This document shows, one piece after another, positions 34,891 to 44,126 of a stretch of DNA of 64,000 bases (position 1 is its first letter; each line of letters starts with the position of its first letter). The DNA comes from Pelagibacterium halotolerans B2. GTDB lineage: Bacteria > Pseudomonadota > Alphaproteobacteria > Rhizobiales > Devosiaceae. The translations under genes were made by a program, and so were the position numbers. Location: positions 744,001-808,000 of the forward strand of contig NC_016078.1 in NCBI RefSeq assembly GCF_000230555.1, in the 5' to 3' direction. The notes under the pieces were generated by a model. That model searched no databases and was not told the DNA's origin. It saw nothing but the letters and a program-made list of their open reading frames with translations.

Positions 34891-37519
34891 CGGGCTGCGT
34901 CTGGCGCTTCGGCATGCCGGGTTGGTCCCAATTGCGGCGACGCCATTGCAGGGCGGCAACGAGCCCGATCAGCAGGAGTGCCGGAATATAGGTCAGCTCG
35001 TTGGCCGGGCTGTTGGGATCCCGGACAAAGACACGGCTGATGGTCTGGCCGGCTGAGATCCCCAGCCTTTCGGCCTGGCTGCCAAAGCCGGTGCCCAGCA
35101 CCTGCACCGCGTCGCCGACCGGCGTAACCTGCACGCCGACAGCCGCCAGCCGCTCCGCTCCGGATGCGGGTTCGCCCATGGGAAGCCGCATCACGCGCGT
35201 CTCTTCGATGCCGGTTATGATGTCGGCACCGCTGACCTCGACACGCAGAAAGCCGTCTTCGGGCACCTGCTCGGCCAGTTCGAGCACCTGATTTCCGGGA
35301 ACCGAGGTGTATTCGGGCACGATCTTGTCCATGAACCAGCCCGGCTGAAACAGCATGGCCGCCGCTACCAGCAGCATTGCCGACTCCCATATGCGGCTGC
35401 GCGTGATGAAGATCTGCTGGGTGACCGAAACGAACATGAACATACCGATCAGGGCTGCGCCCACGATCAGCACCAGTTGGAACCAGTTATCGATACCGAT
35501 CAGCAGCAATTGGTGGTTGAAAATGAACAGCAATGGCAGGATGGCCGTGCGCATTTCATAGCGGAAGGCCTGTACGCCTGTCTTGACCGGATCGGCGCGG
35601 CTGATCGCCGAGGCGGCAAAGGATGCAAGCCCCACCGGCGGCGTAACGTCCGCCATCAGGCCGAAATAGAAGACATAGAGATGCACCGCGACCAGCGCCA
35701 CGGCGACCCCGTTAAGTGTGGCGACGTCCACGATCACCGGCGCGATCAGCGTTGCAACGACCACATAGTTCGCAGTCGTCGGCATGCCCAGGCCCAGGAT
35801 CATGCAGATCAGCGCCGTCAGCAGCAGCATGATGATGAGATTGCCCGCCGAGATCGCAATGACGATTTCTGTCAGCACCAGCCCTACGCCGGTCAGCGAG
35901 ACCGTGCCCACGATGATCCCCGCCGCCGCCGTGGCGATGGCGATGCCGATCATGTTGCGCGCACCGGTGACCAGCCCGTCCAAAAGATCATTGAGCCCGT
36001 CGCGGAACTGCCCGGCCAGATTTCCCGCGCCCCGAAACAGCGCGATGAGCGGCTTCTGGGTGACGACCAAAAAGATAAGGGCCGTGGTGCCATAAAATGC
36101 CGACAGGCCCGGAGACAGTTCCTCGACCATCAGGCACCAGACCAGAATGAAGACCGGCATCAGGTAGTGAATGCCCGTCGGCGCGACTTTGGCCGTGTCG
36201 GGCAGGACGACGTCGGGGTTGCTGGGATCGTCGAGTTCCAGATCGGGGAAGCGCGACCGGATGGCGACCGAGCCGACATAGATCGCCAGCGCGCCAAGGC
36301 CCGCCGCCCAGCTCGCGCCGGCCCCGAAGACGTCGCGCGTCCAGCCCAGTCCAACGCCGATCAGCCAGCAGAAAATCACAAAGCCGGCGGCGGTCATGCC
36401 GAACAGGGCGGCGCTCATAAGGCCCGAACGATGGGATTCGCGCGGCAGACCCTTGAGGTTGGCTTTGCGCGCCTCGATATCGACCACGTAGAACAGCGAA
36501 ATATAGGTCAGCAGCGCAGGGATGATGGCGTGTTGGACCACCTGGCTGTAGGAAATCCCGACATATTCCGCGATCAGGAAGGCGGCCGCGCCCATGACCG
36601 GGGGCATGATCTGACCGTTGACCGACGCCGAAACCTCGATGGCGCCCGCCTTGACCGGGGGGTAGCCCACACGCTTCATCAACGGAATTGTGAAGGTGCC
36701 GGTGGTAACCACATTGGCGACCGAAGAACCCGAGATCAGCCCCGTCGCGCCCGAACCGAGCACGGCGGCCTTGGCCGGCCCGCCGCGGAAATGGCCGAGC
36801 AGCGCGAAGGCCACCTTGATGAAGTAGTTTCCGGCTCCGGCCTTTTCCAGCAAGGAACCAAACAGCACGAACAAAAAGACAAATGAGGTCGAAACACCCA
36901 GCGCGACGCCGAAAACGCCTTCCGTGGTCAGCCAGTACTGCGTTGCCGCGCGCGGAATCGAGGCGCCGCGATGGGCAAAAAGATCGGGCATATACGGCCC
37001 GAAAAACGCATAGACCAGGAACAGCATTGCGACGATGGGAAGCGCCAGACCGAGCGAGCGCCGCGCTGCTTCGAGAAGGAACACGACCCCGGCGATTCCG
37101 ACGACCACATCGAGCGTTGTGGGCAGGCCCGGCCGCGCCGCCAGCGCATCCTGAAAGACAAACAGATAGAGTGAGCAACCCGCGCCGAGCAGCGCCAACA
37201 GCCAGTCCTGCACCGGAATCTTGTGTCGTGGCGATGATTTGAGCGCGGGATAGGCTGTGAACACCAGAATCAGCGCAAAGGCGAGATGAATGGCCCGCGC
37301 TTCCCCGGCGTTGAAGACGCCGATGCGAAGCGAATAGGGGAGCGGCGAAGCGTACCAGAGCTGGAACAGGCTCCAGGCCAGGGGCACCAGCAGCAAGAGC
37401 CATCGCGAAAAGCCGTCATCGGGCTTGCGCCCGCCGGTATCGGCCTCTGCCACCAGTTGCGTGGCCGCCGAAAGGTCGGGCCGGTCCTCTTGTCCTTTGG
37501 TGTCGCTGTCGTGTGTCAT
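34886..37519 (-). CDS. TRAP transporter fused permease (4TM/12TM)
   Basis: A single protein of 877 residues that combines the small DctQ-like and large DctM-like permease domains, as found with TAXI-type receptors. The small domain forms the first few helices (about 20-170), the large domain runs through a GRQ-type region with GSGATGLISGSSVANVVTTG and EVSASVNGQIMPPVMGAAAF. A C-terminal soluble region of about 100 residues follows the last helices. The ATG at 37519 is chosen because the GTG at 37561 lies inside a hairpin. It follows the TAXI receptor gene in one operon. Confidence 0.9.
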   Translation of the reverse strand: MTHDSDTKGQEDRPDLSAATQLVAEADTGGRKPDDGFSRWLLLLVPLAWSLFQLWYASPLPYSLRIGVFNAGEARAIHLAFALILVFTAYPALKSSPRHKIPVQDWLLALLGAGCSLYLFVFQDALAARPGLPTTLDVVVGIAGVVFLLEAARRSLGLALPIVAMLFLVYAFFGPYMPDLFAHRGASIPRAATQYWLTTEGVFGVALGVSTSFVFLFVLFGSLLEKAGAGNYFIKVAFALLGHFRGGPAKAAVLGSGATGLISGSSVANVVTTGTFTIPLMKRVGYPPVKAGAIEVSASVNGQIMPPVMGAAAFLIAEYVGISYSQVVQHAIIPALLTYISLFYVVDIEARKANLKGLPRESHRSGLMSAALFGMTAAGFVIFCWLIGVGLGWTRDVFGAGASWAAGLGALAIYVGSVAIRSRFPDLELDDPSNPDVVLPDTAKVAPTGIHYLMPVFILVWCLMVEELSPGLSAFYGTTALIFLVVTQKPLIALFRGAGNLAGQFRDGLNDLLDGLVTGARNMIGIAIATAAAGIIVGTVSLTGVGLVLTEIVIAISAGNLIIMLLLTALICMILGLGMPTTANYVVVATLIAPVIVDVATLNGVAVALVAVHLYVFYFGLMADVTPPVGLASFAASAISRADPVKTGVQAFRYEMRTAILPLLFIFNHQLLLIGIDNWFQLVLIVGAALIGMFMFVSVTQQIFITRSRIWESAMLLVAAAMLFQPGWFMDKIVPEYTSVPGNQVLELAEQVPEDGFLRVEVSGADIITGIEETRVMRLPMGEPASGAERLAAVGVQVTPVGDAVQVLGTGFGSQAERLGISAGQTISRVFVRDPNSPANELTYIPALLLIGLVAALQWRRRNWDQPGMPKRQTQPA

Positions 37520-37549
37520 GGAATGGCCGCCGGCAGGAGGGGAGTGGGA

Positions 37550-37576
37550 GCGGCCCGTCACTTGATGACGGGCCGC
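37550..37576 (-). terminator. Intercistronic hairpin between TAXI receptor and permease
   Basis: Perfect 11-bp stem GCGGCCCGTCA / TGACGGGCCGC with loop CTTGA. Such hairpins after a binding-protein gene often protect its message or reduce read-through, giving more receptor than permease. Confidence 0.6.
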
Positions 37577-37598
37577 CCGGAGAGAAGGTCAGGCGTTA

Positions 37599-38561
37599 TT
37601 ACAGCCAGCCCTGCTCGCTATAGTACTGCTCGGCACCCGGATGCAGCGGGGCTTCGAGACCGTCGACAATCATGTTCTCGGGCTCGAGATTGGCGAGCGC
37701 CGGATGCAGAGCCTTGAAGGCGTCGAAATTATCGAACACCGCGCTGACCAGGGCATAAACCGCCTCGTCAGGCGTGTCGGCGCCGACGGCGAGAGCGGCC
37801 AGAACGCCGAAGGTCTCCACATCATCGTCATTGTTTGAGTAGGTGCCGCCCGGAATGGTGGCGGTCGCGTAGAACGGGCGATCTGCGATGATGCCGTCAA
37901 TAGCCTCGCCGGTGATCGGCACGATCTGTGCTTCGCAAGTCGTCGTCGGATCGGCGATATTGGCCGAGGGGTGGCCGACGGCATAGAAGAACGCGTCGAT
38001 CTGGTTGTCGCACAGCGCGGGGCCATGCTCGTCAGGACGCAGTTCCGAAACCAGGGCGAAATCCTCCCGGCTCATGTCCAACGACTCGAGGATGATATCG
38101 ATCGAAGTCTGGGTGCCCGACCCGGGAGCGCCGACATTGACGCGTTTACCCGCAAGATCCTCGAAGCTCTCGATGCCCGCATCGGGACGCGCCACGAGAG
38201 TAAAGGGCTCGGGGTGGAGCGAGAAAACGGCGCGCAGGTCTTCCTGCGGTCCGGCATCAGCGAAATCCTGCTCGCCATTGACGGCATAGGACAGCACGTC
38301 CGTCTGGGTGACACCAAAGGTGAGTTCGCCCGTGCCGATGGCGTTGAGGTTGTAAACCGAGGCTGCGGTGGATTCGACCGAGCAGCGGAAACCATGGTCG
38401 GCGCGGGTTTCGTTCATCAGCCGGCAGATGGCGCCGCCCACCGGATAATAGACGCCGGTGACGCCCCCCGTGCCGATGGTGACGAACTGATCCTGGGCCT
38501 GAGCAGCGCCAGTGCCCGCCAAAACCGTGGCGGCCACGAGGCCGAAAAGCTTCCGATTCAT
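37599..38561 (-). CDS. TAXI-family TRAP solute receptor
   Basis: Periplasmic binding protein of 320 residues with signal peptide (about 1-22, ending GAAQAQ), then the TAXI signature [22 protein letters not shown] receptors bind glutamate, 2-oxoglutarate or similar acids. It is the first gene of the operon with the fused permease and is divergent from a D-amino acid dehydrogenase, so an amino acid-like ligand is plausible (inference). Confidence 0.9.
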   Translation of the reverse strand: MNRKLFGLVAATVLAGTGAAQAQDQFVTIGTGGVTGVYYPVGGAICRLMNETRADHGFRCSVESTAASVYNLNAIGTGELTFGVTQTDVLSYAVNGEQDFADAGPQEDLRAVFSLHPEPFTLVARPDAGIESFEDLAGKRVNVGAPGSGTQTSIDIILESLDMSREDFALVSELRPDEHGPALCDNQIDAFFYAVGHPSANIADPTTTCEAQIVPITGEAIDGIIADRPFYATATIPGGTYSNNDDDVETFGVLAALAVGADTPDEAVYALVSAVFDNFDAFKALHPALANLEPENMIVDGLEAPLHPGAEQYYSEQGWL

Positions 38562-38652
38562 TGCGTTTCCTTCCGTGTTTTGAACTCGCCGGTTATGATC
38601 GGACCCGATGGTGTTGAGGTCCGCCTCCGGGACACGGGCATTAAGGAGAAAA

Positions 38653-38751
38653 ATGTTTCAAAGGGCAAGTTTCGGTGCGAAATTTGCCCCTGGTCCGGGA
38701 TGCGCGAAGCATGGGGCCAACGCGCAGCAGCAGACGAGACCGGGTTCATGA
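38653..38751 (+). CDS. Candidate 32-residue leader peptide before dadA
   Basis: An ATG at 38653 has an excellent AAGGAG four bases upstream and opens a 32-codon frame ([16 protein letters not shown] to TRPGS). Its stop overlaps the ATG of the dehydrogenase gene by 4 bp (ATGA). dadA itself has no good ribosome site, so translation may depend on this short frame. A 12-bp hairpin lies inside it. Whether the peptide is made or conserved is unknown. Confidence 0.4.
   Translation: MFQRASFGAKFAPGPGCAKHGANAQQQTRPGS
38663..38689 (+). promoter_or_regulatory. Strong hairpin or dyad upstream of dadA
   Basis: GGGCAAGTTTCG (38663-38674) pairs with CGAAATTTGCCC (38678-38689) around a 3-base loop, with one G-T pair. 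As DNA it is also a near-perfect operator-like dyad. No T-run follows. Confidence 0.5.
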
Positions 38752-39962
38752 AAATCATCATCATCGGGGCGGGAATTGTGGGGTTGGCCACGGCCCGATG
38801 CCTCGTGAACGACGGACACGACGTGACCGTCATCGACCGAAACGCCGGGCCCGGGCTCAGTTCGAGCTATGCCAATGGTGCCCAGCTCAGCTATTCCTAT
38901 GTCGCCCCGCTTGCCGACCCTTCGGTGTGGCGGCAACTCCCCGGTCTCCTTGTTGATCGCGATTCTCCGGTTCGGTTCCGGGCAGGATTCGATCCGTTCC
39001 AATACCGTTGGCTGCTGCAATTTCTTGCAGCGTGTACCGAGCGCCAGGCAAACGAAACGATCGACCGTCTGGGCGAATTGGCGCAACTGAGTCGCAAGGT
39101 CCTGCACAACTCGCCCGATCTCATGGCGGCGCAATTTAACTGGACGGCCAGCGGCAAGCTGGTGGTGTACAGCTCGGAAAAGAGCTTTGCATCGGCGCGG
39201 CGGTATGCGGACCGTCAGGTGGCCAGCGGCACCGACAAGCGGGCCCTCGGACGCGATGAGTGCCTGGTACTCGAACCCGCGCTGGCCTCGATCGGCGATC
39301 GGCTGGTCGGCGGCATTTTTGCGCCCGATGACGAAACGGCCGACGCCCTGCTCATGTGCCGCGAGATGGAGCGGCTGATGGCCGAAAGCGGGAACCCTCC
39401 GCAATTTCTCTACAACACCGAGGTCAGCCGGTTCATAAAGCGGGGGCGCACGATCGACGGCCTTCAGACCGGTCATGGCCGGCTATCGGCGGACATGTAT
39501 ATCCTCGCCGCAGGAGTTGGTTCACGCCCATTGGGACGACAGGTCGGGCTCGACCTTCCGATCTATCCGATCAAGGGCTATTCCCTGTCGGTTCCCGTCG
39601 CGCGTGAGGCGGCGGCGCCCCGCGTCAGTGTGACCGATGCGGCCCGCAAGATCGTTCTGGCGCGTCTGGGCGATACGTTGCGGCTGGCCGGAGCGGCCGA
39701 TATCGTCGGGGACGGTCTCGATATCGACTTTCGCCGCACCGGCAAGCTGATCGCCGACGCGCGTGCCGATTTTCCCGATGCCGCCGACTGGCAGAGCGCC
39801 AAACTCTGGGCAGGACTTCGCCCGGCCACACCGACCGGCCAGCCGATTGTCGGGCCCACCCGGGTCGATAACCTCATGGTCAATGTCGGTCACGGGGCGC
39901 TGGGGTTTACTCTGGCGCTCGGCACCGCCCAGCGCCTTGCCGATCAGATTGCCGGGCGCTGA
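38748..39962 (+). CDS. dadA: FAD-dependent D-amino acid dehydrogenase (DadA-like)
   Basis: A 404-residue DAO-family oxidoreductase. FAD-binding begins at residue 1 ([20 protein letters not shown]), followed by GLSSSYANGAQLSYSY, typical of DadA, and a C-terminal GLRPATPTGQPIVGPT with GHGALGFTLALGTAQ that closes the FAD site. It deaminates D-amino acids to 2-keto acids and passes electrons to the respiratory chain. The ATG at 38748 is the only start that leaves the Rossmann motif at the N-terminus; it overlaps the candidate leader frame. No alanine racemase is adjacent. Confidence 0.88.
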   Translation: MKIIIIGAGIVGLATARCLVNDGHDVTVIDRNAGPGLSSSYANGAQLSYSYVAPLADPSVWRQLPGLLVDRDSPVRFRAGFDPFQYRWLLQFLAACTERQANETIDRLGELAQLSRKVLHNSPDLMAAQFNWTASGKLVVYSSEKSFASARRYADRQVASGTDKRALGRDECLVLEPALASIGDRLVGGIFAPDDETADALLMCREMERLMAESGNPPQFLYNTEVSRFIKRGRTIDGLQTGHGRLSADMYILAAGVGSRPLGRQVGLDLPIYPIKGYSLSVPVAREAAAPRVSVTDAARKIVLARLGDTLRLAGAADIVGDGLDIDFRRTGKLIADARADFPDAADWQSAKLWAGLRPATPTGQPIVGPTRVDNLMVNVGHGALGFTLALGTAQRLADQIAGR

Positions 39963-39989
39963 ACTTGCGTCAAAACCAGATAAATCAGG

Positions 39990-40013
39990 CGTGAAAAGTC
40001 ATTTTATCACGCG
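39990..40013. terminator. Hairpin between dadA and the DHFR-like remnant
   Basis: GCGTGA and TCACGC flank an A/T-rich centre with AAAA on one side and TTTTA on the other, a layout that could stop transcription from both directions. It overlaps the end of the minus-strand remnant. Confidence 0.4.
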
Positions 40014-40193
40014 ATAGGTAAGGTGCGTGGCGGCCCCGGTATCGACCATCGATAGACGCTTTAGACTCACCGGCTCGGACAACCGGGAGAACATCGGTAA
40101 TCCGTCACCGAACAGCACGGGCACGATACTGACAACGATCTCGTCCACGAGGCCCGCCGCGATTGCCTGATTGCCGATACCGGGCCCGCCCAT
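39999..40193 (-). pseudogene. C-terminal remnant of a dihydrofolate reductase/RibD-like protein
   Basis: Only about 64 residues remain: MGGPGIGNQAIAAGLVDEIV and then VPVLFGDGLPMFSRL, the recognisable C-terminal third of the RibD-C/DHFR-like fold, where a full protein has about 180-200 residues. The matching frame continues a few codons upstream (VLPIMGG) and then enters the 3' end of the neighbouring binding-protein gene, so the N-terminal part is missing. Probably a deletion product; it is unlikely to fold. Confidence 0.7.
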
Positions 40194-41065
40194 TATGGGC
40201 AGAACATTCGGGCGATTGCGGGCGCCATGTTTGGATAGAGCGCATGAAGAACCGAGTTGGTCTTGCTGATCGCGTCAGGGGCAAGGCTCATATAGGCGTC
40301 GGGCTGTCCCATCATGGTAAGAAAATAGCGATTTGAGTGACGCTCCTGTTCCAGGGAAAGGCCTGGAGCGAAGTACTGGGCCCAAAGCCTGTCGACCAAA
40401 AGATCGGGGTCGTCGGAGTTGATTTTCCATCCCTGGCGGCTGGCCTCGAGCCAGCGCCGCAGCGCCGGTCCTTGCGTATCGAGAACCGATGCCGCTACCA
40501 CGACCACATTGTTGGGAAGCGTCGCGCCCAGATTCCAGAGGTTGGTGACGTGAGCGGCATAGCCACTTTTCGCATATCGGTAGGTGGCCGCAACGGGGAA
40601 GTCTATAAAGCCGTCGATAAGTCCGTTCGGCAATTGGTCGACGTCGTGGTCGTAATCGACAATCACGGTCGCTTCGATGCCGGCCCGTTCGAGCAGGTTT
40701 TGCAAAAGAAGCCGGTTGGCGTGCGGGACCCCGATTGTACGCCCAGTGAGATCGTTCAGCGTTTCCAGCGGGTCCGCCGCGGGGCTGACAAGCGAAAGGG
40801 GGCTTTTCTGCAATTGGGCGCCGATTATGCGCAAATCGGCGCCGGTTTGGGCCATTGTGGCCACTACCGACTCCGGCGAACTGAGCGCAATATCGGCACT
40901 GCCGTCCACAAGGGACATTTCCGGCACAAGGCCGGAGCGGCCGGGCAGGTGTTCAACCACGATCTCGCGCGCCGCATAAAGCCCGTCTGCCATTGCCGCA
41001 AAGTAGCCGACAAATTCGCTGTCATTGATCCAGGATGCCTGCAGGCGGATTGCTGTAGGTTCCAT
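40193..41065 (-). CDS. NMT1/THI5-like substrate-binding domain protein, no signal peptide
   Basis: A 290-residue protein with the fold of SsuA/ThiY-type receptors (IRLQASWINDSEFVGYFAA, then SADIALSSPESVV and LTGRTIGVPHANRLL). It has no signal peptide, unlike normal periplasmic receptors, so it may act in the cytoplasm or be a truncated copy. GGAGG precedes the ATG at 41065. The 3' end abuts the DHFR remnant, and the last residues (MFCP) may come from that join. It is divergent from the sugar-type operon and shares its regulatory region. Confidence 0.65.
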   Translation of the reverse strand: MEPTAIRLQASWINDSEFVGYFAAMADGLYAAREIVVEHLPGRSGLVPEMSLVDGSADIALSSPESVVATMAQTGADLRIIGAQLQKSPLSLVSPAADPLETLNDLTGRTIGVPHANRLLLQNLLERAGIEATVIVDYDHDVDQLPNGLIDGFIDFPVAATYRYAKSGYAAHVTNLWNLGATLPNNVVVVAASVLDTQGPALRRWLEASRQGWKINSDDPDLLVDRLWAQYFAPGLSLEQERHSNRYFLTMMGQPDAYMSLAPDAISKTNSVLHALYPNMAPAIARMFCP

Positions 41066-41103
41066 CGCTCCTCCATTAGCCCAAAAAGGGACTTGACGGG
41101 TTT

Positions 41104-41118
41104 AATGAAACGTTTAAC
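41104..41118. promoter_or_regulatory. LacI-type operator, left copy
   Basis: AATGAAACGTTTAAC with palindromic core AAACGTTT (41108-41115). A TTGACG element (41093-41098) lies just upstream. The identical 15 bp occurs at 55037-55051 before the convergent permease operon. A LacI-family gene lies between them, and LacI-family operators commonly have a central CG, as here. Confidence 0.65.
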
Positions 41119-41195
41119 CTCCTATTCACAGCCGTTGCAAGTGCTTTTGCACGGTGAGTGTGTTGCTGCTCTCGTCTTCAACAGAGGGGTTTGAA

Positions 41196-42512
41196 ATGAA
41201 GCGTTTGCTATTGATTGGAACCGCCGCGTATGCGGTCCTGGGCTCCGCCGCGATGGCGGCAGAGCCTGTAACCTTGTGGTTTTGGGGCGCGCCGCCGAAC
41301 CTTCAGGACGCCTTCGAGGAGGTGCTTGTCGGGCCGTTCAATGCTTCCCAGGATGAATACGAACTCCAGATCGAGTTCCTTCAGGACGTTGACAATGACG
41401 TCCGCACCGCGGTTCTGGCCGGGGAAGGGCCGGATCTGGTCTATACATCGGGCCCGTCCTACATCGCGCCGCTCGCCCGCGCCGGCGCCATCGAACCGCT
41501 CGATGCTTATGCCGAACAATATGGCTGGCATGATCGGCTGCTCGAGCCGGTTCTCGACACCTGCTACCAGCTCGACCACCTCTATTGCATGCCCCCGGCG
41601 CTGATTTCCGACGGCATGTTCTACAACCGTGCCCTGCTCGAGGAGAAGGGCTGGGAGGTTCCCACCACGCTGGCCGAAGTCGAACAGGTCATGGATGCCG
41701 CCATTGCCGACGGGCTCTATGCCTCGGTGACGGGCAACAAGGGCTGGCAGCCGGTGAACGAGAACTATGCCTCGATCTTCATCAATAACGTCGTCGGTCC
41801 CGCCCGGTTCTATGAGATCCTTTCGACGGGCGAAGGCTGGGATTCTGCGGAAATGATCAAGGCGATCGAAGAGTCCGCGCGCTGGTTCAAGGCCGGATAT
41901 CTCGGCGGTTCGGACTATTTCTCGCTCAATTTTGACGAGTCCATTTCGCTTGTCAGCCAGAAGCGCTCGCCGTTCTTTTTTGCGCCCTCGATCGGCTTCC
42001 AGTGGGCGACCAACTACTTTACGGGTGACGCGGCCGGCGACTTCGCCTTCGCGCCAATCCCCCAGATGGATGAAAGCCTGCCCTATCCGATTTACGATCT
42101 GGGCGTGGCCTTCACCCTGTCGATCAACGCCAATTCGGACGTTAAGGACGGCGCGGCCGCCGTTCTCGATCTCATCTTCTCGCCCGAATTCGCATCCGAC
42201 ATGGCAGACGTATGGCCGGGCTATTGGGGCATCCCGCTCAGGGAGTTTCCCACCAACCCAGACGCTACCGGCCTGACCGCCTCGTTTCTGGACGCCATGG
42301 CCGATATGACCGCCGCCGTCGATGCTGGAACCTTCGGCTTCAAGATCGGTACCTTCTTCCCGCCGGCCACCAGCCAGGTGATGTTTGAAGATATCGAATC
42401 CGTCTGGCTCGACCGGATGACGGCACAAGATATGCTGGCCAAGGCTGCCAGCGCCTATGCCGATGAAATGGCACAGGGGCTGACCCAGGATCTGCCGCAG
42501 CCTTCAATGTAG
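41196..42512 (+). CDS. Sugar-type ABC transporter substrate-binding protein
   Basis: Periplasmic family-1 (MalE-like) receptor of 438 residues with signal peptide (about 1-20, ending GSAAMAAE). Typical segments are VLAGEGPDLVYTSGPSYI, FYNRALLEEKGWEVPTTLAEV and many aromatic residues that stack on sugars. The ATG at 41196 starts the signal peptide; the open frame from 41154 is not used. Its permeases and ATPase are encoded in the convergent operon 9-14 kb away under a matching operator. An intercistronic hairpin follows. Confidence 0.88.
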   Translation: MKRLLLIGTAAYAVLGSAAMAAEPVTLWFWGAPPNLQDAFEEVLVGPFNASQDEYELQIEFLQDVDNDVRTAVLAGEGPDLVYTSGPSYIAPLARAGAIEPLDAYAEQYGWHDRLLEPVLDTCYQLDHLYCMPPALISDGMFYNRALLEEKGWEVPTTLAEVEQVMDAAIADGLYASVTGNKGWQPVNENYASIFINNVVGPARFYEILSTGEGWDSAEMIKAIEESARWFKAGYLGGSDYFSLNFDESISLVSQKRSPFFFAPSIGFQWATNYFTGDAAGDFAFAPIPQMDESLPYPIYDLGVAFTLSINANSDVKDGAAAVLDLIFSPEFASDMADVWPGYWGIPLREFPTNPDATGLTASFLDAMADMTAAVDAGTFGFKIGTFFPPATSQVMFEDIESVWLDRMTAQDMLAKAASAYADEMAQGLTQDLPQPSM

Positions 42513-42521
42513 GCCGAACCG

Positions 42522-42549
42522 GGCGGCGGTGCCTTGTGGAACCGCCGCC
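42522..42549 (+). terminator. Intercistronic hairpin after the binding-protein gene
   Basis: GGCGGCGGT and ACCGCCGCC form a perfect 9-bp stem around a 10-base loop. Likely to stabilise the receptor message and reduce expression of the downstream enzymes. Confidence 0.55.
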
Positions 42550-42606
42550 TGCACTGCTCCTCCCCGAAATTTGTGATCGGGCCCGATAGGGCCCGGGAGT
42601 CTTCCC

Positions 42607-43722
42607 ATGCCGTCGACAGACAACCCAATGCGCGATCAGATCATCGCAACGCCCGCCGGCCTAAAGGCCGGGTTTGAACACTTCGAGCGCGACGCCCGGC
42701 TGGCCGTGCCGACGCCCTTGGTCTATCGCACCCGCAGGATTGTCCTGATCGGCAGCGGCGACTCGTATTTTGCCGCGAAGGCCGCCGAACTGGCGCTGAT
42801 GGCCCATTCGGGTATCCCCGTCGAGGTCCGTACGCCGCTCGAAGCGGGACGGTATCACGCCGCCTATTCGAGCGCGCCGGACATGGAGAACACCCTGGTC
42901 GTCGCCATTTCCAATTCCGGCGGCGCGGCGCGCGTGTGCGAAGCCGCAACACTCTATCGGCAGGCCGGGGCGACGGTTCTCGCTCTCACCAAGGCGCCTC
43001 AGGGACGTCTTGCCCGGATCTGCGACCATGTCCTGATCGCACCGGTGCCGGGCCTGCCCAGCGCGCCGGGATACGGCCCCTACCTCTTCGCGTTCGTCGG
43101 CTTGCTGCTGCTTGGCATTCGCTTCGGCGAGGTCCGCATGAACATCCTCATGGACGACGCCCAGGCGCTCCGCGGTCGCCTGGCCGACCATTTCGACGAT
43201 CTCGAGACGTTGACCGCCGCGATGGACGTACCGGTTGCCGCCCTGGCCGAAAGGATGTCGAAGGCAAGTCTTTTCGAATTTGTCGGCGGAGGACCCAACC
43301 TCGCGGTGGCCGAATATGGCGCCGCCAAACTGCTTGAAGCCGCCGGTCGACATGCTTTGGCGCGCGATGTCGAGGAATGGACCCATCTCAATTATTTCGA
43401 CCGCGCTCCAGGCGAGATCGCGACGCTGATGATCGATCCCCAGGGGAGTCGCAGCGCCAGCCGCAACGAGGAGGTGCGCACGTATATGCGCCGGCTCGGC
43501 CGCCATCTTGCGGTTGTCGGGACCGGAGAAGATATGCCGCCACTGCCCGAAATTTCCGAATTGTGGTCGCCGCTGTTCACGAGCCTCCCCGTCGCCCTTT
43601 TCGCCGCCCGGATGGCGGCGCTCGACGGAGAAGATTACGGCCGCGGCTCCAAAGGGGCGTGGAGCGACAGCGCCGACGCCTCCACCGTCCAGAAAAGCGC
43701 GATGTTCGAGGCACAGCCATGA
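42607..43722 (+). CDS. SIS-domain protein, GlmS/AgaS/FrlB-like
   Basis: A 371-residue protein with two SIS domains. MRDQIIATPAGL matches the opening of GlmS-like isomerases; the first phosphosugar site is IVLIGSGDSYFAA and AISNSGGAARVCEA. The family includes glucosamine-6-phosphate synthase, aldose-ketose isomerases and the fructoselysine-6-phosphate deglycase FrlB. Being next to a PfkB kinase and an ABC importer recalls frl-type operons, so a deglycase or aminosugar isomerase is possible. Its stop overlaps the next start (ATGA). Confidence 0.8.
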   Translation: MPSTDNPMRDQIIATPAGLKAGFEHFERDARLAVPTPLVYRTRRIVLIGSGDSYFAAKAAELALMAHSGIPVEVRTPLEAGRYHAAYSSAPDMENTLVVAISNSGGAARVCEAATLYRQAGATVLALTKAPQGRLARICDHVLIAPVPGLPSAPGYGPYLFAFVGLLLLGIRFGEVRMNILMDDAQALRGRLADHFDDLETLTAAMDVPVAALAERMSKASLFEFVGGGPNLAVAEYGAAKLLEAAGRHALARDVEEWTHLNYFDRAPGEIATLMIDPQGSRSASRNEEVRTYMRRLGRHLAVVGTGEDMPPLPEISELWSPLFTSLPVALFAARMAALDGEDYGRGSKGAWSDSADASTVQKSAMFEAQP

Positions 43723-44126
43723 CGCTTTCCAACCACAAGCTCAAGACGCTCGCCAATGCAGCCTATGAGATCACCGAAACCGTGCGCGAGGCGGTGGCGG
43801 CCAGCGGCGTGCAGGAGGGCCTTTGCGTCGTTTTCCTGCCCCACACCACCGCCGGGCTGTCGATTACTTCGTTCTGGGACCCCAAGGGGCTCGAAGACGT
43901 CCATGACGATATCAACCGCCTCGTGCCGACCCGCATCGATTTCAAGCACGAGTTCGATACACCCCAGGATGCGGCCGGTCATATAAAATCGGTTCTGATT
44001 GGCGTGAGCCTGACCCTCATTGTGACCGAGGGCAAACCGCTTCTCGGCCATTCGCAGGGTATATTCTTCAACGAATTCGACGGCCCGCGCCAACGCCAGT
44101 TCTTCGTCAAGTGTTCAAATGACTGA
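43719..44126 (+). CDS. YjbQ/UPF0047 family protein
   Basis: A 135-residue single-domain protein of the YjbQ family with the conserved LPHTTAGLSI and GHSQGIFF segments, whose His and acidic residues bind a metal. E. coli YjbQ has a weak thiamine-phosphate synthase activity, but the real role is unsettled. Both ends overlap neighbours (SIS gene by 4 bp, PfkB gene by 8 bp), so it is firmly inside this operon. Confidence 0.88.
   Translation: MTLSNHKLKTLANAAYEITETVREAVAASGVQEGLCVVFLPHTTAGLSITSFWDPKGLEDVHDDINRLVPTRIDFKHEFDTPQDAAGHIKSVLIGVSLTLIVTEGKPLLGHSQGIFFNEFDGPRQRQFFVKCSND

Noticed and set aside
35477..36886. 469-codon plus-strand frame inside the TRAP permease gene
   Set aside because: Arg/Gln/Asp-rich antisense shadow of a membrane protein gene.
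37520..37561. Longer N-terminus for the fused TRAP permease from GTG 37561
   Set aside because: That GTG lies within a perfect hairpin (37550-37576) and the added 14 residues do not resemble the family; ATG 37519 is preferred, though it also lacks a clear ribosome site.
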